This document shows, one piece after another, positions 19,091 to 28,055 of a stretch of 64,000 nt of DNA. The notes below the pieces were generated by a model that worked only from the letters and a program-made list of their open reading frames with translations, was not told the origin of the DNA and ran no database searches. Made by a program: the position numbers and the translations under genes. This DNA comes from Streptomyces sp. NBC_00433 (GTDB taxonomy: Bacteria; Actinomycetota; Actinomycetes; Streptomycetales; Streptomycetaceae). The stretch spans positions 4,184,001 to 4,248,000 of the forward strand of contig CP107926.1 of assembly GCA_036015235.1 (NCBI GenBank), in the 5' to 3' direction. Position 1 is the stretch's first letter; each line of letters begins with the position of its first letter.

Positions 19091-20482
19091 TCAGCCCCGC
19101 AGTGTCCACCGCGAACCGGTCGGCGTGTCCTCGATCTCCAGGCCCGCCTGGACGAGCTGGTCGCGGATCGCGTCCGCCGTCCCGTAGTCCTTGCGGGACC
19201 GCGCCGACTGCCGCTGCTCGAGCACCAGCTGCACCAGGGAGTCCACGACGCCGTGCAGGTCGTCCCCGCGGTCGGCGCCCGTCCAGTGCGGGTCCAGCGG
19301 GTCGAGGCCCAGCACTCCGAGCATCGCACGGACCTCGGCCAGCCGCGCTACCGCCGTCTCCTTGTCGTCGGCGGTGAGCGCGCTGTTGCCCTGCCGGACG
19401 GTGGTGTGCACGACGGCCAGCGCCTGCGGGACGCCCAAGTCGTCGTCCATCGCCTCGGCGAAGGCCGGCGGCACCTCTGCCGCGGCTTCCACATGCCCGG
19501 CCTTCTCCACGACCCGCTGCACGAAACCCTCGATCCGGGCGAAGCCGGACTCGGCCTCGCGCAGGGCCTCCTCGCTGTACTCGATCATCGACCGGTAGTG
19601 CGGGGTGCCCAGGTAGTAGCGCAGCACGATCGGGCGCCAGCGCTGCACCATCTCGGAGACCAGCACGGAATTGCCGAGCGACTTGCTCATCTTCTCGCCG
19701 CTCATGGTGACCCACGCGTTGTGCACCCAGTAGTTGGCGAAGTCGTCGCCGTACGCCTTGGACTGGGCGATCTCGTTCTCGTGGTGCGGGAAGATCAGGT
19801 CCATGCCGCCGCCGTGGATGTCGAAGGCGCCGCCGAGGTATTTGTGCGCCATCGCCGAGCACTCCAGGTGCCAGCCGGGCCGCCCGCGGCCCCACGGCGT
19901 CTCCCAGGACGGCTCGCCCGGCTTGACGGCCTTCCACATGGCGAAGTCGCGGCGGTCGCGCTTGCCGGTGTCGACCTCGCCCTCGGCCGCCCGCAGATTG
20001 TCCAGCTCCTGGTTGGACAGCTCCAGGTAGCCGGGGAAGGAGCGCACGTCGAAGTAGACGTTGCCCTCGGCGACATAGGCGTGGCCGGACTCGATGAGGC
20101 CGCGCATCATCTCGATCATCTCCGGCACATGGCCGGTGGCCCGCGGCTCGTACGTGGGCGGCATGCAGCCCAGCACGTCGTAGCCGCTGCTGAAGGCCCG
20201 CTCGTTCTCGTACCCGATGGACCACCAGGGGCGCCCCTGGTCGGCGGCCTTGCGCAGGATCTTGTCGTCGATGTCGGTCACATTGCGGATGAAGGTCACG
20301 TCGTAGCCGCGGTGCCGGAACCACCGCTGCATGATGTCGAAGTTCAGCCCCGACCTGATGTGCCCGATGTGCGGTGCCGCCTGCACGGTGGCGCCACACA
20401 GGTAGATCGAGACACAGCCCGGCGTGAGCGGGACGAAGTCACGTACCTGGCGCGCGTCGGTGTCGTACAGGCGAATAGTCAC
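19091..20482 (-). CDS. cysS: Cysteinyl-tRNA synthetase
   Basis: 463 residues from GTG 20,482. The longer frame to 20,551 adds unconserved residues. Class I signatures are present: PHIGHIRS (HIGH) and GEKMSKSLGN (KMSKS). Zinc and cysteine recognition residues appear in YLCGATVQ, GWHLECSAMA and FPHHENEIAQS. It charges tRNA-Cys in the cytoplasm. In actinomycetes a related enzyme, MshC, serves mycothiol. The position between ispF and rlmB identifies this one as CysS. Confidence 0.94.
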   Translation of the reverse strand: MTIRLYDTDARQVRDFVPLTPGCVSIYLCGATVQAAPHIGHIRSGLNFDIMQRWFRHRGYDVTFIRNVTDIDDKILRKAADQGRPWWSIGYENERAFSSGYDVLGCMPPTYEPRATGHVPEMIEMMRGLIESGHAYVAEGNVYFDVRSFPGYLELSNQELDNLRAAEGEVDTGKRDRRDFAMWKAVKPGEPSWETPWGRGRPGWHLECSAMAHKYLGGAFDIHGGGMDLIFPHHENEIAQSKAYGDDFANYWVHNAWVTMSGEKMSKSLGNSVLVSEMVQRWRPIVLRYYLGTPHYRSMIEYSEEALREAESGFARIEGFVQRVVEKAGHVEAAAEVPPAFAEAMDDDLGVPQALAVVHTTVRQGNSALTADDKETAVARLAEVRAMLGVLGLDPLDPHWTGADRGDDLHGVVDSLVQLVLEQRQSARSRKDYGTADAIRDQLVQAGLEIEDTPTGSRWTLRG

Positions 20483-20580
20483 GCCATCCAGGGTAGTGGG
20501 CGTCAGCCCGTGCCCAGTCCGCTGTGACACGGCGGAACCGGACATCCGCAATTTCGGCGGCGCCGCACTTGCGGAACAGT

Positions 20581-20604
20581 GGCCGCCGCGCCCTTGCGGC
20601 GGCC
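20581..20604. terminator. Stem-loop between ispF and cysS
   Basis: A 9-bp perfect stem GGCCGCCGC/GCGGCGGCC with a 6-base loop, 11 bases past the ispF stop. There is no clear U-tract, so it may be an attenuator or processing hairpin rather than a full terminator. Confidence 0.4.
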
Positions 20605-20614
20605 CTTCCCTGGG

Positions 20615-21115
20615 TCAGCGGAGCGGTGCGACCAGTGCCGTGGCGATCGCCGCGAGACCGTCGCCGCGGCCGGTGAGTCCGAGGCCGTCGGTCGTGGTGC
20701 CGGAGACGGAGACCGGCGCGCCCACGGCGGCGGCGAGAGCGGCCTGCGCCTCGGCCCGGCGCGAGCCGATCTTCGGCCGTACTCCGATGACCTGGATGGC
20801 CACATTGCCGATGCCGAAGCCGGCTGCCCGGACGATCCTGGCCGCCTCCGTGAGCAGGGCCACCCCGGAGGCGCCCGCCCACTCGGGGCGGTCGGTGCCG
20901 AAGTGCGCGCCGAGGTCGCCGAGCCCGGCCGCGGAGAACAGCGCGTCGCAGGCCGCGTGCGCGGCCACGTCGCCGTCGGAGTGGCCGGCGAGGCCGGCCG
21001 CCGCGCCCTCCCAGTGCAGGCCGGCGCACCACAGCTCGCGCCCGGCCTCGAAGGCGTGCACGTCGGTGCCCACGCCGACCAGCGGCAGGGCGCCCGCGGG
21101 GAAATCAGTGGCCAT
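20615..21115 (-). CDS. ispF: 2-C-methylerythritol 2,4-cyclodiphosphate synthase
   Basis: 166 residues from ATG 21,115, overlapping the end of ispD by 11 bases. Metal ligands D and H are in GVGTDVHAF (about residues 17 and 19), with the second motif [13 protein letters not shown] and the terminal segment [19 protein letters not shown]. It cyclises CDP-ME 2-phosphate in the MEP isoprenoid pathway. The order ispD-ispF with overlap suggests coupled translation. Confidence 0.94.
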   Translation of the reverse strand: MATDFPAGALPLVGVGTDVHAFEAGRELWCAGLHWEGAAAGLAGHSDGDVAAHAACDALFSAAGLGDLGAHFGTDRPEWAGASGVALLTEAARIVRAAGFGIGNVAIQVIGVRPKIGSRRAEAQAALAAAVGAPVSVSGTTTDGLGLTGRGDGLAAIATALVAPLR

Positions 21116-21806
21116 TGGCCCTCCTCCTGGCGAGTACGGCCTCGGCGAGGACGAGGTCCAGCGGCCTGGTGACCTTGAAGGCCTCCTCGTGTCCCGGCAC
21201 GACCAGGACGGGGACGCCGAGCTGCTCGACCATGCCGGCGTCGTCCGTGACGTCCCCGGTGACCATGGCGTGGGCCTTGGCCAGTATCGCGCGGTCGAAG
21301 CCCTGCGGGGTCTGTACGGCCCGCAGCAGGGCCCGCTGCGGGGTCCCGGTGACCTCGCCGGTCTCGGGGTCGACGCTCTTGACGGTGTCGGCGAGCGGCA
21401 GCCCCGGTACGACGGCGGGGGCGCCGCCCCTGACCGCGTCCACGACGGCCTCGACCGTCTCGACGGGCACCAGCGGGCGGGCCGCGTCGTGGACGAGGAC
21501 GACGTCGACGTCGTCGGGCAGCGCGGCAAGGCCGAGCCTTACGGAGTCCTGGCGGGCGTCACCGCCGGGCACCACCCTTATCTCGGTGGATTCGGGCAGC
21601 CCGTTCGCGTCGAGCAGCGCGCGGACCTCGGCGGCGCCTTCCGGCGGCGCGACGACCACGATGACGGTGACGGCCCTGGCACGGGCCATCGCGCGGACGG
21701 CGTGGACCAGGATCGGGACCCCGGCGAGGGTGCGCAGCGCCTTGGGCGCCCCGGGGCCGAGCCGGACACCACGTCCGGCGGCGGGAATGACGGCTGCGGT
21801 ACGCAG
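21105..21806 (-). CDS. ispD: MEP cytidylyltransferase, probable CTG start
   Basis: 233 residues if started at CTG 21,806. The first ATG in frame (21,689) would delete the conserved nucleotide-binding N-terminus [20 protein letters not shown], which is clearly present upstream. No in-frame ATG, GTG or TTG occurs ahead of it, but AAGGA lies seven bases before CTG. Other motifs are [14 protein letters not shown] and VHDAARPLV. The enzyme makes CDP-methylerythritol in the MEP pathway. The gene is sound and only the start is unusual. Confidence 0.85.
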   Translation of the reverse strand: MRTAAVIPAAGRGVRLGPGAPKALRTLAGVPILVHAVRAMARARAVTVIVVVAPPEGAAEVRALLDANGLPESTEIRVVPGGDARQDSVRLGLAALPDDVDVVLVHDAARPLVPVETVEAVVDAVRGGAPAVVPGLPLADTVKSVDPETGEVTGTPQRALLRAVQTPQGFDRAILAKAHAMVTGDVTDDAGMVEQLGVPVLVVPGHEEAFKVTRPLDLVLAEAVLARRRANGH

Positions 21807-22299
21807 GTTTGTGTCCTTGGATGAGATGGGTATCGCTTGGAGGTGCCCCCGGGCCGAACGGCCGGGCGGCGCCCCCGGGCGAAGTCAGGGGGTGGGATCA
21901 CCGGGCGAGGCCCGGGGAGCCAGGGCACGGTATTCCGGAGGACCCCTTCCGTGAAGTCCTCCGGGAAGACCGTAGCGCCCGGCGCGAGCGTAGGCGTTGC
22001 GTATGGCGCGACGAGGCGTGTGCGTGACGAGCGGGCGTTCGGGACCGCGTACGCGGTGACGGTGTGTCGTGGCGGGTGTGCCGTGACGAGGGCGCACGGC
22101 ACCGCGCGGCACAGCATGCCCGTCGCCCGCGCTCGCGGTCGTCGCATGCCTCAGCACCCGGCCGTCGTGCTGAGCCGGGTGCCGCGGCAAGGTCCCTCGG
22201 GGGTCGTCCGAGGGCTGCGTCTGCGTTAGTCAGTACGTCACGGCAGCGTGGGTGGGCGCTGGAGGGACGCGACACGAGAACGTCCGGAAAGGGACGGTC
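21807..22299. other. Gene-free stretch between carD and ispD
   Basis: 493 bases with no credible gene on either strand. The Shine-Dalgarno-like AAGGA for ispD is at its left edge. GC-rich partial inverted repeats lie near 21,845-21,885 and 22,165-22,205. A promoter for ispD-ispF is likely here, but I cannot place it. Confidence 0.5.
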
Positions 22300-22782
22300 T
22301 TACGACGCGAGGACTTCGTCGAGCAGGGCCTCGGCCTTGTCCTCGTTGGTGTTCTCGGCCAGTGCGAGTTCGCTGACCAGGATCTGCCGTGCCTTGGCGA
22401 GCATGCGCTTCTCGCCGGCCGACAGGCCGCGCTCGCGCTCGCGGCGCCACAGGTCACGGACGACTTCCGCAACCTTGATGACATCGCCGGAAGCGAGCTT
22501 CTCCAGATTTGCCTTGTATCGGCGGGACCAGTTGGTCGGCTCTTCGGTGTACGGCGCGCGCAGCACCTCGAAGACCCGATCCAGACCCTCCTGACCGACC
22601 ACGTCGCGTACGCCGACGAACTCCGCATTGTCCGCGGGTACGCGCACCGTCAAGTCGCCCTGAGCGACCTTGAGCACCAAGTAGGTCTTGTCCACGCCTT
22701 TGATCTGGCGAATTTCGATAGCCTCGATCAGCGCGGCCCCGTGATGGGGATAGACCACGGTGTCGCCAACCTTGAACGTCAT
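22300..22782 (-). CDS. carD: CarD/CdnL-family RNA polymerase-binding regulator
   Basis: 160 residues. The N-terminal Tudor-like RNAP-interaction domain begins [19 protein letters not shown]. The C-terminal helical DNA-binding domain includes [26 protein letters not shown] and [11 protein letters not shown]. CarD binds the RNAP beta subunit and stabilises open complexes, including at rRNA promoters. GGAAGGGG lies upstream of the ATG. It heads the block carD-ispD-ispF-cysS-rlmB. Confidence 0.93.
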   Translation of the reverse strand: MTFKVGDTVVYPHHGAALIEAIEIRQIKGVDKTYLVLKVAQGDLTVRVPADNAEFVGVRDVVGQEGLDRVFEVLRAPYTEEPTNWSRRYKANLEKLASGDVIKVAEVVRDLWRRERERGLSAGEKRMLAKARQILVSELALAENTNEDKAEALLDEVLAS

Positions 22783-23414
22783 GTGACAGGTACCCCTTCC
22801 GTGGCTATCCAGGGTAACACGGGAACGCCCTCATCTGAATGGCGTTTTCGCAGGTCAGGGCATATCTCGGGGCTTGACAAGCGCCCCTGGAACGTGCTGG
22901 AGGGTGCCACGGGCACGCGGTATCCGCAGGTCGGAGCGGGTATACGGCAAGGCGGAAACACACTCACCACACTCCGGGAAGCCACTGAACAGCGGTCGAT
23001 ACGTCCGTGTTTGTCACTCCCGCACGAGTGGATCTTCGCTACTCCGTTCGGGTTCCCGGCCGTCGAAGATCCAATTTTGCACGTTCATGGAAATCCCCCG
23101 AGCGCCCTCCCGTGTCGATCCGCCGGTAATCGCACCGTGGTAATGCCGGAATACATTGCGGGCATGTTGCCTGCGTGCCACCTGGGGCGGCGCCCGGCGC
23201 TCCCGGCCTGCTCAGCGGCGTACGGCCGGCAAAGCACCGGTCGAACGCCGGTCGAACAGCGCGCGTCCTGCCGGGCGGCCGGCGGGCCGGCGCAGGACCG
23301 GTCGGGTGAGGGCGCGTCACGGAGGGACCACCCGGTGTGTGGGCGCGCGAGCGGCTCGGTAATCTAAGGGCCGCTGGAAGATCGTCAGAATCTGCCCAAG
23401 GAGATGCCGCCGCC
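22783..23414. other. Divergent intergenic region carD/lipoprotein
   Basis: 632 bases without a convincing gene. It must hold the divergent promoters of carD and of the lipoprotein gene. It is less GC-rich than average, especially 22,800-23,160, as expected of promoter DNA. No riboswitch or repeat recognised. Confidence 0.5.
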
Positions 23415-24026
23415 GTGGTCCGCAGCTTCCGACGCGGCGCCCTCGCCGCAGTCGTCGTCGCGCTCTCGCTCGCCCCGCTCGCCGCCTGTGCGGCCGGGAA
23501 CGGCGCACAGACCCTGAAAGTCGAACCGGACAGCCAGTCGGCGACCGTCGGCGACATCCAGGTGCAGAACGCCTTCGTGCTCACCCAGCCCGGCGGCCCC
23601 GCCACCGTCTCCGCCCGCCTGTTCAACAACGGCTCGGCCGACCAGACGCTGCAGGCCGTCCAGGTCGCGGGCGCGCTGTCCGCGCAGCTGTCCGCCGCGG
23701 ACGGCGGCGGCACGATCACCGTCCCCGCGCACGGCACCGTGCTGCTCGGCGGCCAGGGCAACCCGGCCGCGACCATCAACACCGGCGTCGAGGCGCTGCG
23801 TGACGGCGACGTGCAGAGCGCGGTCTTCAACTTCAGCTCCACCGGCGCGGTCAAGCTGCCGATCAACGTGACGCCCGCGTCCGGCTTTTTCGAGCCGTAC
23901 GGCCCCAGCTCGCTGCCGTCCACCGCGGCACCCGCTCCGACGGACACCGCCACGGCGACGCCGGGCGACACCGCGACCCCGGGCGACACGGCGACGCCGA
24001 CGGGCACCGCCACGCCGACGTCCTAA
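23415..24026 (+). CDS. Secreted lipoprotein, PCuAC/DUF461-like
   Basis: 203 residues from GTG 23,415. The upstream GTG at 23,337 would bury the signal. The signal peptide has Arg residues, a hydrophobic run and a lipobox LAAC (Cys near residue 25). The mature part is a beta-rich domain with AFVLTQPGGPATVSARLFNN and LPINVTP, resembling PCuAC-type periplasmic copper proteins, but no MxM/H metal motif is evident. The C-terminal tail is a Thr/Pro/Ala repeat (TATPGDTATPGDTATP). Membrane-anchored outside the cell. Metal binding is doubtful. Confidence 0.75.
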   Translation: MVRSFRRGALAAVVVALSLAPLAACAAGNGAQTLKVEPDSQSATVGDIQVQNAFVLTQPGGPATVSARLFNNGSADQTLQAVQVAGALSAQLSAADGGGTITVPAHGTVLLGGQGNPAATINTGVEALRDGDVQSAVFNFSSTGAVKLPINVTPASGFFEPYGPSSLPSTAAPAPTDTATATPGDTATPGDTATPTGTATPTS

Positions 24027-24054
24027 AGCGCCGCCCCGTACGCCGGGAAACGCC

Positions 24055-24089
24055 GGTAAGGGTCCGACGCCATGCGCCGGACCCTTACC
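24055..24089. terminator. Bidirectional terminator
   Basis: A 12-bp perfect stem GGTAAGGGTCCG/CGGACCCTTACC with an 11-base loop, between the convergent lipoprotein and phoP genes. The following bases to 24,150 carry a short direct repeat of GGTGCGGTCCCTTTCGG. Confidence 0.75.
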
Positions 24090-24159
24090 CGTACGGCCCT
24101 TGCGGGTGCGGTCCCTTTCGGGTGCGGTCCCTTTCGGGTGCGGTTCACCCTCTTCGGGT

Positions 24160-24840
24160 TTACGGCTCGAACTTGTAGCCGAGGCCGCGGACCGTCACCA
24201 GGTAGCGCGGAGCCCCCGGGTCGGGCTCGATCTTGGCGCGCAGCCGCTTGACGTGGACGTCGAGGGTCTTGGTGTCACCGACGTAGTCGGCGCCCCACAC
24301 CCGGTCGATCAGCTGCATGCGGGTCAGCACGCGGCCGGCGTTCCGCAGCAGCATCTCCAGGAGGTCGAACTCCTTGAGCGGCAGGTCCACCTTGCCGCCG
24401 CCGACCGTGACGACGTGCCGGTCCACGTCCATGCGGACCGGGCCTGCCTCCAGGGCGGCGGGGGAAATCTCCTCGGGCTCACCGCGGCGGCGCAGGACCG
24501 CGCGGATGCGGGCGACCAGCTCCCGCGAGGAGAAGGGCTTGGTCACATAGTCGTCCGCGCCTATCTCCAGGCCGACGACCTTGTCGATCTCGCTGTCCTT
24601 GGCGGTGACCATGATCACCGGGACATTGGACTTGAGCCGCAGTTGGCGGCAGACCTCGGTGCCGGGCAGCCCCGGCAGCATGAGGTCGAGCAATACCAGG
24701 TCGGCGCCGTTTCGTTCGAACTCGTCCAGCGCGTCGGGCCCGGTCGCGGAAATGGCGACCTCGAAGCCCTCCTTGCGGAGCATGTACGACAGCGCGTCGC
24801 TGAAGGACTCTTCGTCCTCGACGACGAGTACGCGTGTCAC
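24160..24840 (-). CDS. phoP: Phosphate response regulator PhoP
   Basis: 226 residues, OmpR family. The receiver domain has the acidic pocket VVEDEESF, phospho-acceptor Asp in VLLDLMLPGLPG (about 52) and Lys in VTKPFSSREL. The C-terminal winged helix has LPLKEFDLLEMLLRNAG, VDVHVKRLRAKIEP-type and TVRGLGYKFEP sequences. It controls phosphate scavenging and represses antibiotic production under phosphate starvation in Streptomyces. GTG start overlaps the phoR stop as GTGA. Confidence 0.95.
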   Translation of the reverse strand: MTRVLVVEDEESFSDALSYMLRKEGFEVAISATGPDALDEFERNGADLVLLDLMLPGLPGTEVCRQLRLKSNVPVIMVTAKDSEIDKVVGLEIGADDYVTKPFSSRELVARIRAVLRRRGEPEEISPAALEAGPVRMDVDRHVVTVGGGKVDLPLKEFDLLEMLLRNAGRVLTRMQLIDRVWGADYVGDTKTLDVHVKRLRAKIEPDPGAPRYLVTVRGLGYKFEP

Positions 24841-26120
24841 GGAAGGACCTCCGGGGCGGGGATGTGTTCGGGGAGAGTCTGAAAGAGCTGGTCGTCCGAC
24901 GGCTCGTCGGCCGGTTCAGCGTCCGCTTCGGCATCCGGGTCGGTGCCGGGCGGAAGCGCGCGGTCGCGGGCGATCCCGGCCTCGGGAAGCCGCAGTGTGA
25001 AGGTGGAGCCCTGGCCTTCCGCGCTCCACACGGTGACCTCGCCGCCGTGGGTGGCGGCGACGTGCTTGACGATGGACAGGCCGAGCCCGGTGCCGCCGGT
25101 CGCCCGCGAGCGCGCCGGGTCGACCCGGTAGAAGCGCTCGAAGACCCGGTCGCGGTCCTTCTCGGAAATGCCGATGCCCTGGTCGGTGACGGATATCTCA
25201 ATGAGATCGCCCCCGGTCGCGGCGATCCGGCGTCCTGCGATACCGACCCGTGTGCGGGCCGGGCTGTAGTTGACGGCGTTCTCGACGAGATTGCCGAGCG
25301 CTGCCGCGAGCTGGCCCCGGTTGCCCCATATGAACAGGTCAGGGGTGGTTCCGGTGGCCATGGTGATCTGCTTGGTGTTGGCCTGGTGACGGCAGCGGTC
25401 GACGGCTTCGGCGACCAGGTCGTCCACCGCCACCGGCTCCGCGTCGTCCAGCAGGTCGTCGTCCTGCACTCGGGACAGGTCGATGATCTCCTGCACCAGG
25501 CTGGTCAGCCGGGTGGCCTCGATCTGCATCCGGCCGGCGAAGCGGAGGACCGCCTCGGGGTCGTCCGAGGCGTCCATGACGGCCTCGGACAGCAGCGAGA
25601 GGGCGCCGACCGGCGTTTTCAGCTCATGGCTGACATTGGCCACGAAGTCCCGCCGTACCGCCTCGATCCGCCGAGCCTCGGTGAGGTCCTCGACCAGCAG
25701 CAGCACCAGCCGGGAGCCCAGCGGTGCCACCCGGGCGGAGACCGCGAGGCCTTCGCCGCGACCCGCGCCGCGGCGCGGGAGATCGAGTTCCACCTGGCGT
25801 ATCTCGCCGTCCCGCCGGGTTTCGCGGGCCATCTGCAACATCTGGTCGACGGCCAGCCGGCCGCCGCGTACCAGTCCCAGGGCATATGCCGCCGAGCTGG
25901 CCTTGACCACGGTGTCGCCCTCGTCCAGGACGACCGCCGACGAGCGCAGTACGGACAGCACGGTGTCCACTCCCGGCGGGAGCACGGCGTCCGTGTGCAG
26001 CGCGGTACGGGTCGGGCGGGCTTGCTCCCGCTCGCTCCAGCGGAACGCGAGCACGGCGATCACGCCGGTCAGGAGACCGGCTATCGCACTGGCTGCGGCG
26101 ACTGCCGCGTTCACGTCCAT
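24837..26120 (-). CDS. phoR: Phosphate sensor kinase PhoR
   Basis: 427 residues from ATG 26,120. The upstream TTG/GTG options add only eight residues. One N-terminal transmembrane helix (about 4-28) is followed by a PAS-like region, HisKA with phospho-His in FVANVSHELKTPVG, and the ATPase with N-box NLVENAVNYSP, DQGIGI, FERFYRVD and GTGLGLSIVKH. With a single helix and no large external domain it probably senses an intracellular or membrane signal via PhoU and Pst. Its acidic C-terminal tail is unconserved. Confidence 0.94.
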   Translation of the reverse strand: MDVNAAVAAASAIAGLLTGVIAVLAFRWSEREQARPTRTALHTDAVLPPGVDTVLSVLRSSAVVLDEGDTVVKASSAAYALGLVRGGRLAVDQMLQMARETRRDGEIRQVELDLPRRGAGRGEGLAVSARVAPLGSRLVLLLVEDLTEARRIEAVRRDFVANVSHELKTPVGALSLLSEAVMDASDDPEAVLRFAGRMQIEATRLTSLVQEIIDLSRVQDDDLLDDAEPVAVDDLVAEAVDRCRHQANTKQITMATGTTPDLFIWGNRGQLAAALGNLVENAVNYSPARTRVGIAGRRIAATGGDLIEISVTDQGIGISEKDRDRVFERFYRVDPARSRATGGTGLGLSIVKHVAATHGGEVTVWSAEGQGSTFTLRLPEAGIARDRALPPGTDPDAEADAEPADEPSDDQLFQTLPEHIPAPEVLP

Positions 26121-26193
26121 GGCCCCAGGGTAGGTGGCCTGCACAAGCGCTCGACAACCCTGAGAGCTACCTCTCGGATGTACGTTGCCAAGA

Positions 26194-26226
26194 GTTCACC
26201 TTCACGTAGGGGCTGATTTACTCAGG
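26194..26226. promoter_or_regulatory. Candidate PHO box, phoR side
   Basis: Three consecutive 11-base units begin GTTCACC, CGTAGGG and ATTTACT. The first fits the PhoP direct-repeat consensus (GTTCACC) perfectly, the others poorly. It lies in the phoR/phoU divergent region, where PhoP autoregulation is known in Streptomyces. Confidence 0.55.
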
Positions 26227-26292
26227 GTGCGCGACGGGTACGCCCGAGCCCACCAGCGTGGCAGCGTGGAGGACAAGCCTCGTACACGCCTC

Positions 26293-26325
26293 TGTACAGG
26301 TCTGAGTACAGCCTGAGTACATTCT
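26293..26325. promoter_or_regulatory. Three 11-bp direct repeats upstream of phoU
   Basis: Three adjacent 11-mers, TGTACAGGTCT, GAGTACAGCCT and GAGTACATTCT, end 20 bases before the phoU start. The 11-bp periodicity equals that of PhoP direct-repeat units, though the core GTACA differs from GTTCA. Probably a PhoP operator or core promoter element. Confidence 0.55.
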
Positions 26326-26345
26326 GCACATATGGAAGGATCGCG

Positions 26346-27026
26346 ATGCGGGACGCATACCATGAGGAGCTCGACTCCATCGGCGACGGGCTCGTCGAAA
26401 TGGCCAGGCTGGTCGGCTCGGCGATAGGCCGCGCCACCACCGCGCTGCTCGACGCGGACCTCAATGTCGCGGAAAGCGTGATAGCCGCCGACGAGAAGGT
26501 CGACGACCTCCAGCGCGAGCTGGAGTCGCGGGCGATCAACCTGCTGGCCCGCCAGCAGCCGGTCGCCACCGACCTGCGCATCGTCGTCACCAGCCTGCGG
26601 ATGAGCGCCGACCTGGAGCGGTCCGGCGACCTGGCCCGCCACGTCGCCAAGCTCGCCCGGCTGCGCTTCCCGGTCTCCGCCGTGCCCCACGACCTGCACA
26701 GCACCATCCTGGAGATGGGCCAGCTCGCCCAGCGGCTGATGGCCAAGGCCGCCGAGGTGATCATCACCAAGGACGTCGACGACGCGCTGCAGCTCGAAGC
26801 GGACGACGACCGCATGGACGAACTGCACCGCGCCCTCTTCCAGCACCTGCTGGACGACCGCTGGAAGCACGGCATAGAGACCGCCGTCGACGTCACCCTG
26901 GTCGGCCGCTACTACGAGCGCTTCGCCGACCACGCCGTCTCGGTCGCCAAGCGCGTCGTCTACCTGGTGACCGGCGAGCACGTCGGCGCCATGACCCCGG
27001 CCCCGACCGAGGTGGAGGGCGCGTAG
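26346..27026 (+). CDS. phoU: Phosphate signalling regulator PhoU
   Basis: 226 residues, all-helical, with two PhoU three-helix bundles. Signature segments are YHEELDSIGDGLVEMA, LLARQQPVATDLRIVVTSL, MSADLERSGDLARHVA and RYYERFADHAVSVAKR, which hold the conserved metal-binding acidic patches. It modulates PhoR and Pst to keep the Pho regulon off when phosphate is plentiful. GGAAGGA lies six bases before the ATG. It is divergent from phoRP. Confidence 0.95.
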   Translation: MRDAYHEELDSIGDGLVEMARLVGSAIGRATTALLDADLNVAESVIAADEKVDDLQRELESRAINLLARQQPVATDLRIVVTSLRMSADLERSGDLARHVAKLARLRFPVSAVPHDLHSTILEMGQLAQRLMAKAAEVIITKDVDDALQLEADDDRMDELHRALFQHLLDDRWKHGIETAVDVTLVGRYYERFADHAVSVAKRVVYLVTGEHVGAMTPAPTEVEGA

Positions 27027-27144
27027 CCCGCACGGGGGGCGTGCGCGTGGTGCACCGGTGGGCGATATGCCCTTGTGCGCCCTTGATGCGCGGCTGTGCG
27101 TGGGAGTTCACTGGTGAGCAGCTAAGCCTGAGGAGGGCGCACTG

Positions 27145-27330
27145 ATGCCGGAGACCCCCACGCCCAAGCCCGTACGCCTACGCGTTCCCGTAGGAGACCG
27201 TCCGACGCCCGATGCCGCGGCCGCGCTGCGGACCCCGCTCCCCCTGCTCGGCGCCTGCGGCTGCGGTTCCGGCTGCGGCTGCGGCTGCCAGTCCGGCGGG
27301 CCGTGCCAATGCGGGGGCTGCACGAGCTGA
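27145..27330 (+). CDS. Small Cys-rich protein, metallothionein-like tail
   Basis: 61 residues with GAGGAGG upstream. The N-terminal 37 residues are Pro/Arg-rich and lack Cys. The last 24 residues contain eight Cys in Cys-Gly-Cys steps (ACGCGSGCGCGC, then PCQCGGC). Such a density suggests soft-metal binding (Zn, Cu, Cd) but no named family fits. It sits right after phoU and is followed by a strong hairpin, so it may be co-transcribed with phoU. Confidence 0.75.
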   Translation: MPETPTPKPVRLRVPVGDRPTPDAAAALRTPLPLLGACGCGSGCGCGCQSGGPCQCGGCTS

Positions 27331-27388
27331 GCCCCGCTCCTTTCGTCGCGCTTCCGCTGCGTTTTCTTCGCGTTTTCGTCGCGCGCAC

Positions 27389-27431
27389 ACGTGCCCCCGG
27401 CCCGCGGACCGACCGCGGCCCGGGGGCACGT
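27389..27431. terminator. Bidirectional terminator
   Basis: A 12-bp perfect stem ACGTGCCCCCGG/CCGGGGGCACGT enclosing 19 bases that themselves can pair. It lies between the convergent Cys-rich and NTF2-like genes. Confidence 0.7.
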
Positions 27432-27513
27432 ATGCAGCGAAGGTTACTTCGTGCCGGGAGCGCCGCCGGCGGCGGCACGGCCGCCGATCGCTTTGACGGC
27501 GCCGGGGCGCCGG

Positions 27514-27900
27514 CTAGTCGAGGACCGCGCCGGCCTGGGCGGCCAGGACGCGCCAGGTGCCGTCCGCGTGGACCCAGGTCCGCGTATAGAGGAGGCGGGC
27601 GGCGAAGGACTGCCCCGCTGCGACGCCCTGGAGGGTGACCAGCACGCGGGTGATCCCGGTCGTTCCGGCGACCGTCACCTGCAGGTCCTCCTGGTCGAAG
27701 ACCTCCACGACCAGGCTCCGCGAACGGTGGGCCTCCAGGTCCTCCTCCTTGGTCACGGAATGGCCGTCAGGACCTGTGTAGACGACACGGTCGTCCAGCA
27801 GAAGGTCCAGCGCGTCGACATCGCCCGAGAGGACGGCGGCCTGCAACCGACGCTCGGCGTCGAGAAGATCCGCCTCAAGCCCTGCCTGATCGTTCGTCAT
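27514..27900 (-). CDS. NTF2-like (SnoaL/DUF4440) protein
   Basis: 128 residues. The pattern of an N-terminal helix (EADLLDAERRLQAAVLSGD), VDALDLLLDDRVVYTGPDG, then paired strands ending YTRTWVHADGTWRVLAAQ is the cone-shaped alpha+beta NTF2-like fold of the DUF4440 group. Members are small enzymes or ligand-binding proteins, and the substrate is unknown. GAGGGGATCGGGGG precedes the ATG. Confidence 0.8.
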   Translation of the reverse strand: MTNDQAGLEADLLDAERRLQAAVLSGDVDALDLLLDDRVVYTGPDGHSVTKEEDLEAHRSRSLVVEVFDQEDLQVTVAGTTGITRVLVTLQGVAAGQSFAARLLYTRTWVHADGTWRVLAAQAGAVLD

Positions 27901-28055
27901 CCCCCGATCCCCTCACGCGAACGGCGCATGGCGCAAGCCCTGTTGAGCGGACCCGGCCGCCTTTCGCGCGGGCCGTCGCGGCGGGCGGGCAGACCTTTCC
28001 CGTGCCCTCGAATAACCGAGTGACGACGGTTCGCAGTCGGCGCTACCGTGCGGCG

